Source: Bacteroidota bacterium
GTDB taxonomy: Bacteria; Bacteroidota; Bacteroidia; 2-12-FULL-35-15
DNA length: 64,000 nt
Assembly (NCBI GenBank): GCA_025963725.1
Contig: JAOQAE010000006.1
Span: 186,001 to 250,000 of the forward strand
Reading direction: 5' to 3'
Below the pieces are notes generated by a model. It searched no databases and was not told where the DNA came from. It saw only the letters and a list, made by a program, of their open reading frames with translations. The translations under genes and the position numbers were made by a program. Below, piece by piece: positions 9,777-18,400 of this stretch (positions are counted from its first letter, which is position 1; each line of letters begins with the position of its first letter).

Positions 9777-10292
9777 TTAATCCAGCAGGTATTTTGTTTT
9801 AAGCACAAACAAATGATGGATCGCATGGCCCGCGATCATATAAATGATCGCCCGTACCGACACCTCTACGCCATTTGCATTCCCGAACTGGCCCAGCTCT
9901 TCCTCCTCAAACGTTTTGAACATCGCCAGGTTAGCTTCGCGCACAATTGCAAATTCATGCCCCAGCTCATATAAAGTGCGCTTGTGAAAATTTGAATTCG
10001 CTACAAAAGCATTCTCATCAAATCCAGGCAATACGGTTTTATCCTTCCGTGCAAAGCGCATAGCGCGGTAACCCAGCACTCTTTCCGTATCGATGATGTG
10101 GCCAAGCACCTGCTTGATCGTCCATTTACCCTCGGCATAAGCATAATCCTCCTTGTCCTCCGGGATCTCGGAGATAACCGCCTGTATGTTCAGGATCTGG
10201 TCTTTCAGCTCCTTGATCACATCATTGCCTTTTACCTTGTCTACATAATTAGCATAGTAGCCGGGGTACTCGATGGGTTCTGGTCGTTTCAT
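9777..10292 (-). CDS. DinB/YfiT-like putative metal-dependent hydrolase
   Basis: 171 aa from the ATG at 10290-10292. The four-helix DinB fold is indicated by three putative metal-binding histidines: one in LGHIIDTER and two in AGHAIHHL near the C-terminus. The family includes thiol-S-transferases and hydrolases of mostly unknown substrate; DinB itself does not repair DNA enzymatically. Immediately upstream (10301-10333) is one of four TTCGTA leader repeats of this window. A TTG three codons earlier is possible, but the ATG is more plausible. Confidence 0.82.
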   Translation of the reverse strand: MKRPEPIEYPGYYANYVDKVKGNDVIKELKDQILNIQAVISEIPEDKEDYAYAEGKWTIKQVLGHIIDTERVLGYRAMRFARKDKTVLPGFDENAFVANSNFHKRTLYELGHEFAIVREANLAMFKTFEEEELGQFGNANGVEVSVRAIIYMIAGHAIHHLFVLKTKYLLD

Positions 10293-10300
10293 GAGGTACA

Positions 10301-10333
10301 ATAACGGATTTTTACGAATTTACGAATCTGTGT
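10301..10333 (-). repeat. TTCGTA leader repeat, copy 1 (upstream of DinB-like gene)
   Basis: Read on the minus strand this begins ACACAGATTCGTAAATTCG and continues to ATCCGTTAT, ending 8 bases before the ATG. The same sequence, in the same orientation relative to the gene, precedes holA, the EVE gene and the Nif3-like gene. Confidence 0.75.
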
Positions 10334-10348
10334 TTGTTCTGCGCGTTG

Positions 10349-10391
10349 TAAGAGATTCTTCACTACGCTGCGCTTCGTTCAGAATGACAAT
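10349..10391. repeat. Short interspersed repeat (GAGATTCTTC...AGAATGACA type)
   Basis: The segment contains GAGATTCTTC, then CTGCGCTTCG, then CAGAATGACA. The same layout, with variations, occurs at 47388-47433 and in shortened form at 59946-59977. It lies in an intergenic stretch made of repeat modules. Confidence 0.6.
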
Positions 10392-10401
10392 TCTTAAACA
10401 A

Positions 10402-10470
10402 TTTTTACTTAAGAATCACAATCATAAAGCTAACCGTCTCCGAACTACCACCTCCGAACTCCGAACTACA
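10402..10470. repeat. Intergenic repeat module sharing GACGGTTAGC with 20268-20325
   Basis: On the minus strand, GTTCGGAGACGGTTAGC followed by ATTCTTAA corresponds to GTTCGTAGACGGTTAGC and ATTCTTAA at about 20285-20320 on the plus strand. Upstream on the minus strand, short GTTCGGAG units run into the stop codon of the M3 peptidase gene, so the repeat begins at the very end of that gene. Confidence 0.6.
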
Positions 10471-12196
10471 AACTTATCTTCTCCAATTCCCCTTTTACAA
10501 AAGCAGCAAGCTCCTTCACATAGCTTTGTGAAAAGTTGAATTCAACTCCGGCAGCCTTGTAGATCTCCGGGATCGATTTGGTATAACCCAAGCGCAAAGC
10601 CGCTTCATATTGGTCAAGCGCCTTTTCAGGGTTCGATTTATAATTTCTCCATACGGCAATTGCACCAAGCTGCGCCATTCCGTATTCTATGTAATAAAAT
10701 GGCACTTCATAAATATGCAGCTGGCTCTGCCATCCGCGCTTCCTGATCTCCTCCATGCCTTTCCAGTCGACAACGCTGCTGCTGAACTCAGTGATGATCT
10801 TTTCCCAGGTATTCATTCTTTCGGCAATAGAATGCTCCGGGTGTTCATACAGCCAGTGCTGGAACTTATCCACAGCGCCTATCCAGAGCAATGACTTTAA
10901 CGTTTGCTCCAACTGCTCCTGCTTCGCCCTTCTCAGCTCATCCTTATCGGCATAGAATACATCCCAGTGCTCCATGGAAATAAGCTCCATCGACATGGAA
11001 GCAAGCTCTGCCACTTCTGAAGGCGTGCTTTTAAAATCGGTGATCTCGAGATCGCGTGTAACAAATGAATGGATCGCGTGTCCGCCTTCATGCACCATCG
11101 TGATCACATCGCGCTGCGCACCTACGGAATTCATAAAAATAAAGGGAACGCCGATCTCGTACAGCGGGTAATTGTATCCTCCGGGAGCTTTGCCTTTGCG
11201 TGATTCGAGGTCGAGATGGCCCATGGTTTTCATGATCTCGAGGTACTCGCCGAATGAATGACGGATCTTATAAAAGCATGCGATGCTTTTATCGATCAGC
11301 TCTGTGCCTGTTTTCACGGGCATCAGCGCGGGCTTGCCATCCACATCCACATCCATGTCCCAAGGCTTTAGCACATCCAGCTTCAGCTTTGCTTTCCGCC
11401 GTTGGTTGATGCTTTCGCTGATGGGCAGGATCTCGCTTGAAATGGATTTATGAAAATCGAAGCAATCCTGCACGGTATAATCGAAGCGCCCAAGCTCGGC
11501 GAATTTATAATCGCGGTAATTTTTAAACCCGGCATTTACACCTACCTGGTGGCGCAGCTGCAAAAGCTCTGAAAACAAATCGTTCAGGGCATCCACGTCT
11601 TTCGACTTGCGCTCCTGCATTTTAAAATAGATCTCTTCACGCACTTTCCTGTCGGCTTCCTTCAGCACGTTCGCAGCCTTCTGCAGCGTGATCTCCTCTC
11701 CTTTCCAGTTCACCGTCATAGCGGCTGCAATGGCGCCGTATTTTTGCGAATCGGTAGCGATCTTTGTATTGAGCGGAATATTTTCTTCCCTGTAGATCTC
11801 CAGCGCCTTCTTCACTCCGCGCAGGTAAACAGCATATTCGGGCTTGTTGAGCTTTGCAACATATTCATTGCTTACGAGCTTTTTGTTCAGCTCATTATTG
11901 TAAGGCGCAATGTGCGGCTCTATTTCAGAAACAAAATAATTGAATGCATCGGTGATCGCCTTGTCGGTAGTATCGCAGGTCATGCGGATATAGCGCCATG
12001 CCATTTCCTCGCTGATCACCGCTTCCAGCTCGCTCCTGTCCTTCAGCCATTTTTCGAGGCTTGCAACAGAATCGATCTTACGCTCCATAAGGTCTTTAAA
12101 AAATGGCTCGATCCTTTCCCAAGTATCGATCGTTAAATGCTGTGGTAAAAAATGGCGCACCGGTTTTTCCGGAACGGTAATCTGCTTTGTGTCCAT
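10466..12196 (-). CDS. M3 family oligoendopeptidase (PepF-like)
   Basis: 576 aa, a normal length for PepF-type oligoendopeptidases. The zinc-binding HEGGHAIHSF motif starts at H369 (E370 catalytic, H373), with the third ligand expected in EVAELASMSMEL about 25 residues on. There is no signal peptide, so it is cytoplasmic; it degrades peptides of roughly 5-20 residues, including products of other proteases and cleaved signal peptides. It follows the T9SS protein at 12208 by 11 bases, but functions need not be linked. Its stop codon is embedded in a repeat module. Confidence 0.92.
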   Translation of the reverse strand: MDTKQITVPEKPVRHFLPQHLTIDTWERIEPFFKDLMERKIDSVASLEKWLKDRSELEAVISEEMAWRYIRMTCDTTDKAITDAFNYFVSEIEPHIAPYNNELNKKLVSNEYVAKLNKPEYAVYLRGVKKALEIYREENIPLNTKIATDSQKYGAIAAAMTVNWKGEEITLQKAANVLKEADRKVREEIYFKMQERKSKDVDALNDLFSELLQLRHQVGVNAGFKNYRDYKFAELGRFDYTVQDCFDFHKSISSEILPISESINQRRKAKLKLDVLKPWDMDVDVDGKPALMPVKTGTELIDKSIACFYKIRHSFGEYLEIMKTMGHLDLESRKGKAPGGYNYPLYEIGVPFIFMNSVGAQRDVITMVHEGGHAIHSFVTRDLEITDFKSTPSEVAELASMSMELISMEHWDVFYADKDELRRAKQEQLEQTLKSLLWIGAVDKFQHWLYEHPEHSIAERMNTWEKIITEFSSSVVDWKGMEEIRKRGWQSQLHIYEVPFYYIEYGMAQLGAIAVWRNYKSNPEKALDQYEAALRLGYTKSIPEIYKAAGVEFNFSQSYVKELAAFVKGELEKISL

Positions 12197-12207
12197 CTCT
12201 GAATATC

Positions 12208-13125
12208 CTACTGTTTAATAAATTTAGATTGAGCTACCCTTCCTGCCTTATCCCTGAGCAATATGAAATACACACCGGGCTTCAGTTCCGAAACATCTAT
12301 TGTTTTCCCGTTGGTCGCTGCACCATTCATTACAGCCTTTCCAAGGCAATTAACAATTGAACAGTCAAATGTGTCGGTAAAGCGCTGGCTGGTAAGCTCC
12401 AGCGTTACAGAATTACCGGCAGGATTTGGAAACAGCCTGAAGGACGTGCCCAGATCCTGTGGCCCCTCTGTTCCTGTTGACGTACAGGAGAAATCCGTAT
12501 GATATATGTAATAAGGCTCAAACGGACAATCCGGGTAACCGGTTTGTAAAAAATTATCTTCAAAACCTTTGCCTTCAACCAGCCCTAAGTCCGCGAACCC
12601 TCCGCCACATGTAAAGTTAAATCTTTTATGATAAATTCCGCACAGCGATACACTGTCAATTGAAGACACAATACGAGGCTCCAGGCCCGAAGGGTTTATT
12701 GCGTAAGTCTTCTTTAAGGTATCACCTATGCTCAGGTTAAAATTATACCAAAGAGTGTCAACAAATGTTCCACTGATGTTTGCATAGATAAAAACCTTTT
12801 TAGCTGCGCTGTCGTTTCTAAAGGCAAAGCGGAATGTAGTGGGGCCATACGGAACAACCGCTGGCGAACAAGCAGTACAGCTGTAAGAAGCGCCATTTAC
12901 CTTTGTGTACGTATAGCTTCCTATAATAGTATCTCCGGCTGTTTGATATTTGTCCCAGGAAAAATAATAGGGAATGGATGTCTCAAAATGGGGCCCCGAT
13001 TTATAGACGAGCCACTGGCCCTGGATCCTGGGAAATGGTTTATAAACGGAAATCTGAGAAATGAGCTGATTGGATACAAGCAGCAATAACAAGACCCTGA
13101 TAAAATGCGGAATAGTTGCTCTCAT
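12208..13125 (-). CDS. Secreted protein with T9SS type A sorting domain
   Basis: 305 aa. A signal peptide (VLLLLLVSNQLISQ) is followed by about 190 residues of unique beta-rich sequence with several Cys (SCTACSPAV, CGGGF, YPDCPFEP) that may form disulfides. The last about 75 residues form a T9SS C-terminal domain: FRLFPNPAGN start, DVSELKPGVYFILL core, KFIKQ end. The protein should be exported by Sec and then moved to the cell surface by the type IX system, with the domain cleaved. The central part matches no family I recognise. Confidence 0.85.
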   Translation of the reverse strand: MRATIPHFIRVLLLLLVSNQLISQISVYKPFPRIQGQWLVYKSGPHFETSIPYYFSWDKYQTAGDTIIGSYTYTKVNGASYSCTACSPAVVPYGPTTFRFAFRNDSAAKKVFIYANISGTFVDTLWYNFNLSIGDTLKKTYAINPSGLEPRIVSSIDSVSLCGIYHKRFNFTCGGGFADLGLVEGKGFEDNFLQTGYPDCPFEPYYIYHTDFSCTSTGTEGPQDLGTSFRLFPNPAGNSVTLELTSQRFTDTFDCSIVNCLGKAVMNGAATNGKTIDVSELKPGVYFILLRDKAGRVAQSKFIKQ

Positions 13126-13161
13126 GTTTATAGCGAATAAGGAATCTCATTCATAACAAAT

Positions 13162-13195
13162 AAAAAAAACCGGTGCTTATGCAGTTCCGGTTTTT
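13162..13195 (-). terminator. Rho-independent terminator containing the DUF5606 stop codon
   Basis: On the minus strand, AAAAACCGG pairs with CCGGTTTTT, followed by a T run. The loop holds the TAA stop of the gene at 13177-13722, so the last codons form one arm of the hairpin. Confidence 0.75.
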
Positions 13196-13722
13196 CTTAC
13201 GCCTTGAGTTTTCACTTTGGTTCCGGCTGTTTTCACAGGCTTGGCCATGGTGTCTTTTGTCTTGGTTTTTAATGCGCCTTTTGCATCGGCTGCTGCTTTC
13301 GCTTTCGGCTTGCTTTCCTTTTCGTCCTTTTCTTCCTCTTTGCTTTCGAGCAGGCCTTCTTTCTGAAGGATGTTGTACCACATCAGCACTTTCTTAATAT
13401 CGGAAGTGTAAACCCTGTCCTCATCATATTCGGCGAATGCCTTTTTGAAATAGGACCTCAATTCTGCATCCGCCGATTTATGGTCGATGGCAGCAGCGCC
13501 TTTTTCCTTTTCGTATATTTTACTGAACACATCTTTCAAAGGCACATCGTCGCCTGTAGAATAGATGCTTACATCTTCCAATGCGCTAACCCTGTTCGTT
13601 GAATGCGCCGGGATCCGTTTCTTATCAACGAGTGATTCAACGATTAATCCGTTCTTCGACTGCGCGATCACTTTATACAATCCGCTCATTCCGGCAATTG
13701 AGATAATTCCGCTTAAATTCAT
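13177..13722 (-). CDS. DUF5606 domain protein
   Basis: 181 aa. The N-terminal about 125 residues (LSGIISIAGMSGLYKVIAQS, then LVDKKRIPAHSTNRVSALED and a C-terminal VLMWYNILQKEG) match the Bacteroidota-specific DUF5606 family, small cytoplasmic proteins of unknown function. The tail from about residue 128 is Lys/Ala/Thr-rich and low complexity, ending RKTGTA. It appears to be its own transcription unit, ended by a hairpin overlapping its stop codon. No enzymatic motif is visible. Confidence 0.85.
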   Translation of the reverse strand: MNLSGIISIAGMSGLYKVIAQSKNGLIVESLVDKKRIPAHSTNRVSALEDVSIYSTGDDVPLKDVFSKIYEKEKGAAAIDHKSADAELRSYFKKAFAEYDEDRVYTSDIKKVLMWYNILQKEGLLESKEEEKDEKESKPKAKAAADAKGALKTKTKDTMAKPVKTAGTKVKTQGVRKTGTA

Positions 13723-13782
13723 ATGCTCTTCGTTTTACTTTAAATTAATAATTATTGCAAATGTAAAAATTATTGCCTGATT

Positions 13783-16677
13783 TTACTTCGCGATCAGCAA
13801 TTTATATGTGTAATTTTTATTGTTGATCACCAGGTGATAATAGTAGATGCCATTCCCCAGCTGGGAAACATTTGTTTCAAGGCTGTGGGTCCCGGCAGGC
13901 ATTTTTTCCGAAACTATTGTTTTTATCACCCTTCCCAGCATATCATACAATTTCAGTTCCACCATGGAAGCTTCCGCCACGGTAAGCTGCACTACCGAGC
14001 TTCCTGCCGCAGGGTTAGGATAAACGATCACGTTATTTTCATTGAATGCATTTTCCACCGCGGTGGCAACAAGGCCGTCGTACATTACCTGCGCATTACC
14101 TGCTGAAACCTGCAGGTCGGCAAGGCTGTCGCCCGCGATCAGCGCAAAGGCCACTTTTACCGAATCGCCCGCAGCGATCACAAAGGGGCCGGAGCTCACA
14201 ACATCGCAGATATCGGCGCCCGCGCCTGCAACACCCGCATCGGTACGGTTGGTGCTCATTGCCGTGTATTTTTCGCCGGTGTCGAAGCCACCAGCGTTCA
14301 GGTCGAGCCCGCCTGCGCCGCCCGCCACGTTGTCGATCGCGTAATGCGTAACGCCCGCGGTGTTGCTCAGCAGCTTGATCCCGCAGTATCTTCCGCCTGC
14401 GCCGGAATAATAAGCATATCCCATTTTATTGGCGGCATCGAAAGAAGCTTTGTTGGAGCCGAATGTAGCGGCATCAATATCCCAATCGGCAAAGATGCCG
14501 GCATATAAATTACTGAGGGTGCTGCCTCCCGTATTCCTGATCACGTACTCCACGATCACATATTTGCGGTTGCCCGCCGTTGACCATGCATACGCTTTAT
14601 GATGGACAGTTACCGGCAATGCGCCTGTAGCTGCCGGGGCATCATTGAAAGTGCCGTCCACATCAAATTCGGAGAACACATCAGGCACTACCCTGTGGGC
14701 ACGCACCACCGACTGGAAATCGGCATCGGATGCTCCGGCAGTTACGCCGCGCACCACGTTGGAAACTTTCGAGGTGCTTGTCCCGATCATCAATCCCGCT
14801 TCGTACAGCAGGGTGCCATCGCCCATGTAATCGAACCCTAATCCGCCCGACTGTCCATCGGCGCGGTAACCGATCCTTCCTGTGCTGGAAATGCTGGTGA
14901 GCACATCGTTGATCGTAATGTTCACATAATCCACATTTACGGTCATTGTAAAATATTCCGTCTGGCTGTAGGATGTTGCCGCATCGGCATACGTTAAGCG
15001 GAACTGGATCACCGTGTTGAGCGGCGCTGTAGGCTTGATGCGCACCGTGAACGGATCGGCATTGTTATTTGCCGATGCCAGCGTTCCCATCGGCCCGAGC
15101 GTTGTTGTTCCGTCGATCACGGTGACGTTGGTAGAGGTCGCCCCGATCGCAGCCAATGTTACCGTAACATTGGAAGCGGGTGCAAGGTAATTCACAAAAT
15201 CACCGCGGATCTGCAACGTGTCGTTTCCGATATACGTATCATCATTCCCATCGGTATCGCTCCTGCTGGTCATTACAATGGAAGGTGAAGATGTAGTGGT
15301 GAGCGCCCTGAATAAATTGACGCGGCCTTCTCCCAGCTTGCTTGTGTAGGATGCAGGATTAAGCGAATAGATATTATCGCAGGTCACTTTCAATTGTTCG
15401 CCTACCTGCAGTGCTGTATAGCCCGGGTAAAACGATTTGATGATCGCGGCGGCACCGGCGGCACAGGGTGAAGCCATGGAGGTTCCGCTCTGGTAGGTGT
15501 AGGTGTTCACCGGGTAGGTGGCATAGATATTTTCGCCGGGAGCGCATACATCGATATTATAGCCGTAATTGCTGCTTGCCGCGGCAACATCGCCGTTATC
15601 GGTATTTGCAACGCTGATCACATACTGAAGGGAAGCCGGGTAAAAATCCTGGTTGCTCCCGTTATTTCCTGCAGCAGCAACTACGAGCGCATTCTGATTG
15701 ATGGTAGCATAGGTCACAATGTCCTGCGCAAATTGTCCGCCTGCGGCTCCGCCCCATGAGCAGTTGATCACAGCGCAGCCATGTGCCGCCGCGTACTGGA
15801 TGCCTTCGTATGCTGCAATGAGCGCACCCGAATTGTCGGCGATCTTTACAGGAAGGAATTTACAGTTAAAGCCAACGCCTGCAATGCCGGTGGAATTATT
15901 CGTGGAAGCGGCAGCAATTCCGCATACATGCACGCCGTGCTGGCTGCCTGTCCAGGTGGGATCGCTGTCGCCATCGCCAAGGTCCCAGCCGGTGAAATTA
16001 TCCACGTAGCCATCGCCATCATTATCACCTCCGCCAATCGGATCCGCATAATTGTGCTTGATGTTATTCTTCAGGTCGTTGTGTGTAGGCTCTGTTCCCG
16101 TGTCGGTGATCCCGATCACCACATTGGTATCTCCGCGTGCGGTAGTGGTGTTCACGCCCCATGCCGCCGGCGCCTGGATCTTGTTAATGGCATATTGCAG
16201 CCCTAAGCTTGGATCGTTCGGTGTAAAGCAGGTATGCGGCACATAATGCGGCTCTGCATATTCGAACAGCCCGAGGCTTTTGAAGGTGTTGATCATCTTC
16301 TCGAGGCTTACATCGGCAGTATAGCGGAACTCATATATAAGGGAGAGGTCGGCATAGGCAAGCCCCTGGTCGTTGAGCTTTCTTTCCGGCTCCTTTTCCT
16401 GCGGGAATTTCTTCTTTAAACCGTTGCCGCCAACAGCCGTATATAATTGAATAAAGCGCGTATCGCTGATCTTATCAAAAGAGCAGAGGGCACGGCCGGA
16501 AGACTTTACTTTCAATATGATGGTCTTTTCCAGGAAATCACCCTGCTGTAGTCCGGACGGCATGGTAAAATGGGCCGAAGCGGAAGTTTTGGACTGCATC
16601 ACTTTCTGGGCCGGGGCAACAGAGATGGCAGATGCCAGGAGCAGCACCGCGCTTAGTTTTTTCGGGAATTGTAGCAT
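13783..16677 (-). CDS. Secreted S8 family (subtilisin-like) serine peptidase with T9SS sorting domain
   Basis: 964 aa. Signal peptide (AVLLLASAISVAPAQ), an N-terminal propeptide-like region (about 45-150), then the subtilase domain with catalytic D192 (GITDTG), H247 (SQHGVHVCG) and S400 (SGTSMASP), and oxyanion Asn N338 (AAAGNNG). Beta-sandwich regions (about 450-880) follow. The C-terminal about 80 residues are a T9SS type A domain (VIVYPNPAAG, LGNGIYYYHL, YKLLIAK). The enzyme should be secreted to the surface or medium and hydrolyse proteins. HGVHVCG instead of HGTHVAG is a mild variation; all catalytic residues are present. Confidence 0.95.
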   Translation of the reverse strand: MLQFPKKLSAVLLLASAISVAPAQKVMQSKTSASAHFTMPSGLQQGDFLEKTIILKVKSSGRALCSFDKISDTRFIQLYTAVGGNGLKKKFPQEKEPERKLNDQGLAYADLSLIYEFRYTADVSLEKMINTFKSLGLFEYAEPHYVPHTCFTPNDPSLGLQYAINKIQAPAAWGVNTTTARGDTNVVIGITDTGTEPTHNDLKNNIKHNYADPIGGGDNDGDGYVDNFTGWDLGDGDSDPTWTGSQHGVHVCGIAAASTNNSTGIAGVGFNCKFLPVKIADNSGALIAAYEGIQYAAAHGCAVINCSWGGAAGGQFAQDIVTYATINQNALVVAAAGNNGSNQDFYPASLQYVISVANTDNGDVAAASSNYGYNIDVCAPGENIYATYPVNTYTYQSGTSMASPCAAGAAAIIKSFYPGYTALQVGEQLKVTCDNIYSLNPASYTSKLGEGRVNLFRALTTTSSPSIVMTSRSDTDGNDDTYIGNDTLQIRGDFVNYLAPASNVTVTLAAIGATSTNVTVIDGTTTLGPMGTLASANNNADPFTVRIKPTAPLNTVIQFRLTYADAATSYSQTEYFTMTVNVDYVNITINDVLTSISSTGRIGYRADGQSGGLGFDYMGDGTLLYEAGLMIGTSTSKVSNVVRGVTAGASDADFQSVVRAHRVVPDVFSEFDVDGTFNDAPAATGALPVTVHHKAYAWSTAGNRKYVIVEYVIRNTGGSTLSNLYAGIFADWDIDAATFGSNKASFDAANKMGYAYYSGAGGRYCGIKLLSNTAGVTHYAIDNVAGGAGGLDLNAGGFDTGEKYTAMSTNRTDAGVAGAGADICDVVSSGPFVIAAGDSVKVAFALIAGDSLADLQVSAGNAQVMYDGLVATAVENAFNENNVIVYPNPAAGSSVVQLTVAEASMVELKLYDMLGRVIKTIVSEKMPAGTHSLETNVSQLGNGIYYYHLVINNKNYTYKLLIAK

Positions 16678-16733
16678 TAAGGATTGGTGTTAATTTACAG
16701 CAAGATAGGTATGTTTTGTTAAAAAACAAAGCA

Positions 16734-17177
16734 TCATTCAAAATCGGGAATCATTTGCAGGAACTGGTAGGAATTGCTGGTATAATCCATTTTGCAGCAG
16801 AAATGATCGAGGCCGTTGGTCACCACCAGGTAATTCACCTTAAAGCTCATGTTATAGGCGGCGATCTGCTGAAATGTATCCTGGCTGATCTTCACTTCCG
16901 GCGCCTTGCATTCGATCATCAGGTGGGGCTGGCCTGCTTTGTTGTAGATAAGCACGTCGGCGCGCTTCCGGAGCTGGTTGTACCTCAGTCCGATCTCAAC
17001 AGCAACAAGCGAAGTCGGGTATTTTTTATCCTCGGTTAGGAAGCGGATAAAATTCTGGCGCACCCATTCCTCCGGGGTAAGCACCACGAATTTTTTACGG
17101 ATGGCATCAAAGATAAAAACGATGTTATTTTCCTCTTTCAGCCTGAAGTTGTAGGATGGCAAATTGAGTTCCTGCAT
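16734..17177 (-). CDS. Stand-alone HsdR N-terminal-like (PD-(D/E)XK nuclease fold) protein
   Basis: 147 aa. The core D74 (RADVLIYN) and E89-x-K91 (LMIECKAP) form a PD-(D/E)XK-type signature, followed by Q103 and Y109 in a QxxxxxY arrangement like that of type I restriction HsdR N-terminal domains (PF13588 type). There is no helicase region and there are no hsdM/hsdS genes nearby, so it is not a complete restriction system. It lies near holA, with amn between. It may be a DNA-binding or nuclease-like protein in replication or repair; that is inference. Confidence 0.8.
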   Translation of the reverse strand: MQELNLPSYNFRLKEENNIVFIFDAIRKKFVVLTPEEWVRQNFIRFLTEDKKYPTSLVAVEIGLRYNQLRKRADVLIYNKAGQPHLMIECKAPEVKISQDTFQQIAAYNMSFKVNYLVVTNGLDHFCCKMDYTSNSYQFLQMIPDFE

Positions 17178-17277
17178 TGCTTTACAAAGAAGCGTTTTTT
17201 CTAAAAATAAAGCGTATTATTTTTTTATTAATAATTCTCAACAGGGCTTTATTCAGCGGCTTTAATTCGTATTTTCG

Positions 17278-17419
17278 CACACACCCCTAACCCCTCTCAA
17301 GAGGGGAATGGATAGTGCAAACATTGAAATCCAATATTTCAACGGAGCATCTCCCGGAAAAAATATCACCCGGAGGGACGGGATCAACTCCCCTCTTGAG
17401 AGGGGCCGGGGGTGTGTTA
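17278..17419. repeat. MITE-like palindromic element, copy B (subfamily I)
   Basis: The left arm has ACACACCCCTAACCCC and palindrome CCCCTCTCAAGAGGGG, then GGATAGTGCAAAC. The right arm has GGATCAACTCCCCTC, the palindrome again, and GGGGGTGTGTT. The two ends are inverted repeats of about 28 bases with few mismatches. It sits between the divergent HsdR-N-like and AMP nucleosidase genes. Confidence 0.85.
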
Positions 17420-17467
17420 TCCGGATATTGATTTTCGTAACATTGTAAAATTTCGTAATTAGCAAAT

Positions 17468-18238
17468 ATGAAGAGCAAGGAAGAAATAGTAGCCAACTGG
17501 CTGCCAAGATATACAGGCACTGAGCTGAAAGATTTCGGGAAGTACATCATCCTGACCAATTTCAACAAGTATGTGAGAAAATTCGCCGAATGGAACAACG
17601 TTGAAGTGGTGGGCGTGGATATGCCAATGCCGAATGCAACTGCAAACGGCATCACGATCATCAACTTCGGGATGGGCAGCGCCAATGCGGCAACCATCAT
17701 GGACCTGCTCAGCGCCATCGAGCCGGAAGCGGCTTTATTCCTCGGCAAATGCGGGGGATTAAAAAAGAAGAACGAGCTGGGCGATCTCATTCTCCCGATC
17801 GCAGCGATCCGCGGCGAGGGTACCTCCGACGATTATTTTCCTGCGGAAGTACCGGCCCTGCCGGCATTCAGCCTGCAGAAAGCTATCTCCACCACCATCA
17901 GGAACCATAACAAGGATTACTGGACAGGCACTGTTTATACTACCAACCGCAGGGTTTGGGAGCACGACGAAGAATTCAAAGGTTACCTCCGCTCGATCCG
18001 CGCCATGGGAATCGACATGGAAACGGCGACCATTTTCAGCACCGGGTTTTACAATGGGATCCCCACAGGCGCATTGCTGCTTGTAAGCGATCAGCCGATG
18101 ATCTCCACCGGCGTAAAAACAACGGAAAGCGATAAAAAGATCACGCTCAATTTCGTGGATGATCACCTGCAGATCGGGATCGATGCCTTGAACGAGCTTA
18201 AAAATAACGGATTGACGGTAAAGCATTTGAGGTTTTAG
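17468..18238 (+). CDS. amn: AMP nucleosidase (short form)
   Basis: 256 aa, comprising only the catalytic nucleoside-phosphorylase-like domain; E. coli Amn is nearly twice as long because of an N-terminal regulatory domain. Visible motifs: INFGMGSANAATIMDLL (ribose/phosphate site), LFLGKCGGL, MGIDMETATIF (Met-Glu ribose-binding pair) and LLVSDQPM (catalytic Asp). It hydrolyses AMP to adenine and ribose 5-phosphate in the cytoplasm, adjusting adenylate pools. The upstream sequence TTCGTAATTAGCA recurs upstream of holA. Confidence 0.9.
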   Translation: MKSKEEIVANWLPRYTGTELKDFGKYIILTNFNKYVRKFAEWNNVEVVGVDMPMPNATANGITIINFGMGSANAATIMDLLSAIEPEAALFLGKCGGLKKKNELGDLILPIAAIRGEGTSDDYFPAEVPALPAFSLQKAISTTIRNHNKDYWTGTVYTTNRRVWEHDEEFKGYLRSIRAMGIDMETATIFSTGFYNGIPTGALLLVSDQPMISTGVKTTESDKKITLNFVDDHLQIGIDALNELKNNGLTVKHLRF

Positions 18239-18244
18239 TTAGTA

Positions 18245-18286
18245 GGGAGGTTGGAGTTGGGAGGTTGGAGTTGGGAGGTTGGAGTG
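18245..18286 (+). repeat. Three tandem copies of a 14-base unit
   Basis: The unit GGGAGGTTGGAGTT is repeated three times with only the last base changed (18245-18258, 18259-18272, 18273-18286). It lies just after the AMP nucleosidase stop. A related TTGGGAGTTGGGAGTT lies at about 20274-20290. Confidence 0.85.
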
Positions 18287-18310
18287 CTGTGTGCATAAAG
18301 GATGACCCAC

Positions 18311-18393
18311 ACACAGATTCGTAAAATTCGTACAGATTCGTTATCCGTACAAAAATTCGTAATTCGTAAATTAGTACAGATTCGTAATTAGCA
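18311..18393 (+). repeat. TTCGTA leader repeat, copy 2 (upstream of holA, extended)
   Basis: Starts ACACAGATTCGTAAAATTCG, then ACAGATTCGTTATCCGTAC, followed by further ATTCGTA units to just before the holA ATG at 18401. The first about 45 bases match copy 3 (20451) almost base for base. Confidence 0.8.
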
Positions 18394-18400
18394 CATCAAC

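Noticed and set aside
16734-17177. Type I restriction-modification system
   Set aside because: Only an HsdR N-terminal-like domain is present. There is no methylase, specificity subunit or helicase in the window.
18245-18393. CRISPR array or similar
   Set aside because: The tandem unit is only 14 bases and contiguous without spacers, and the TTCGTA units are irregular and placed as gene leaders. No cas gene is near.
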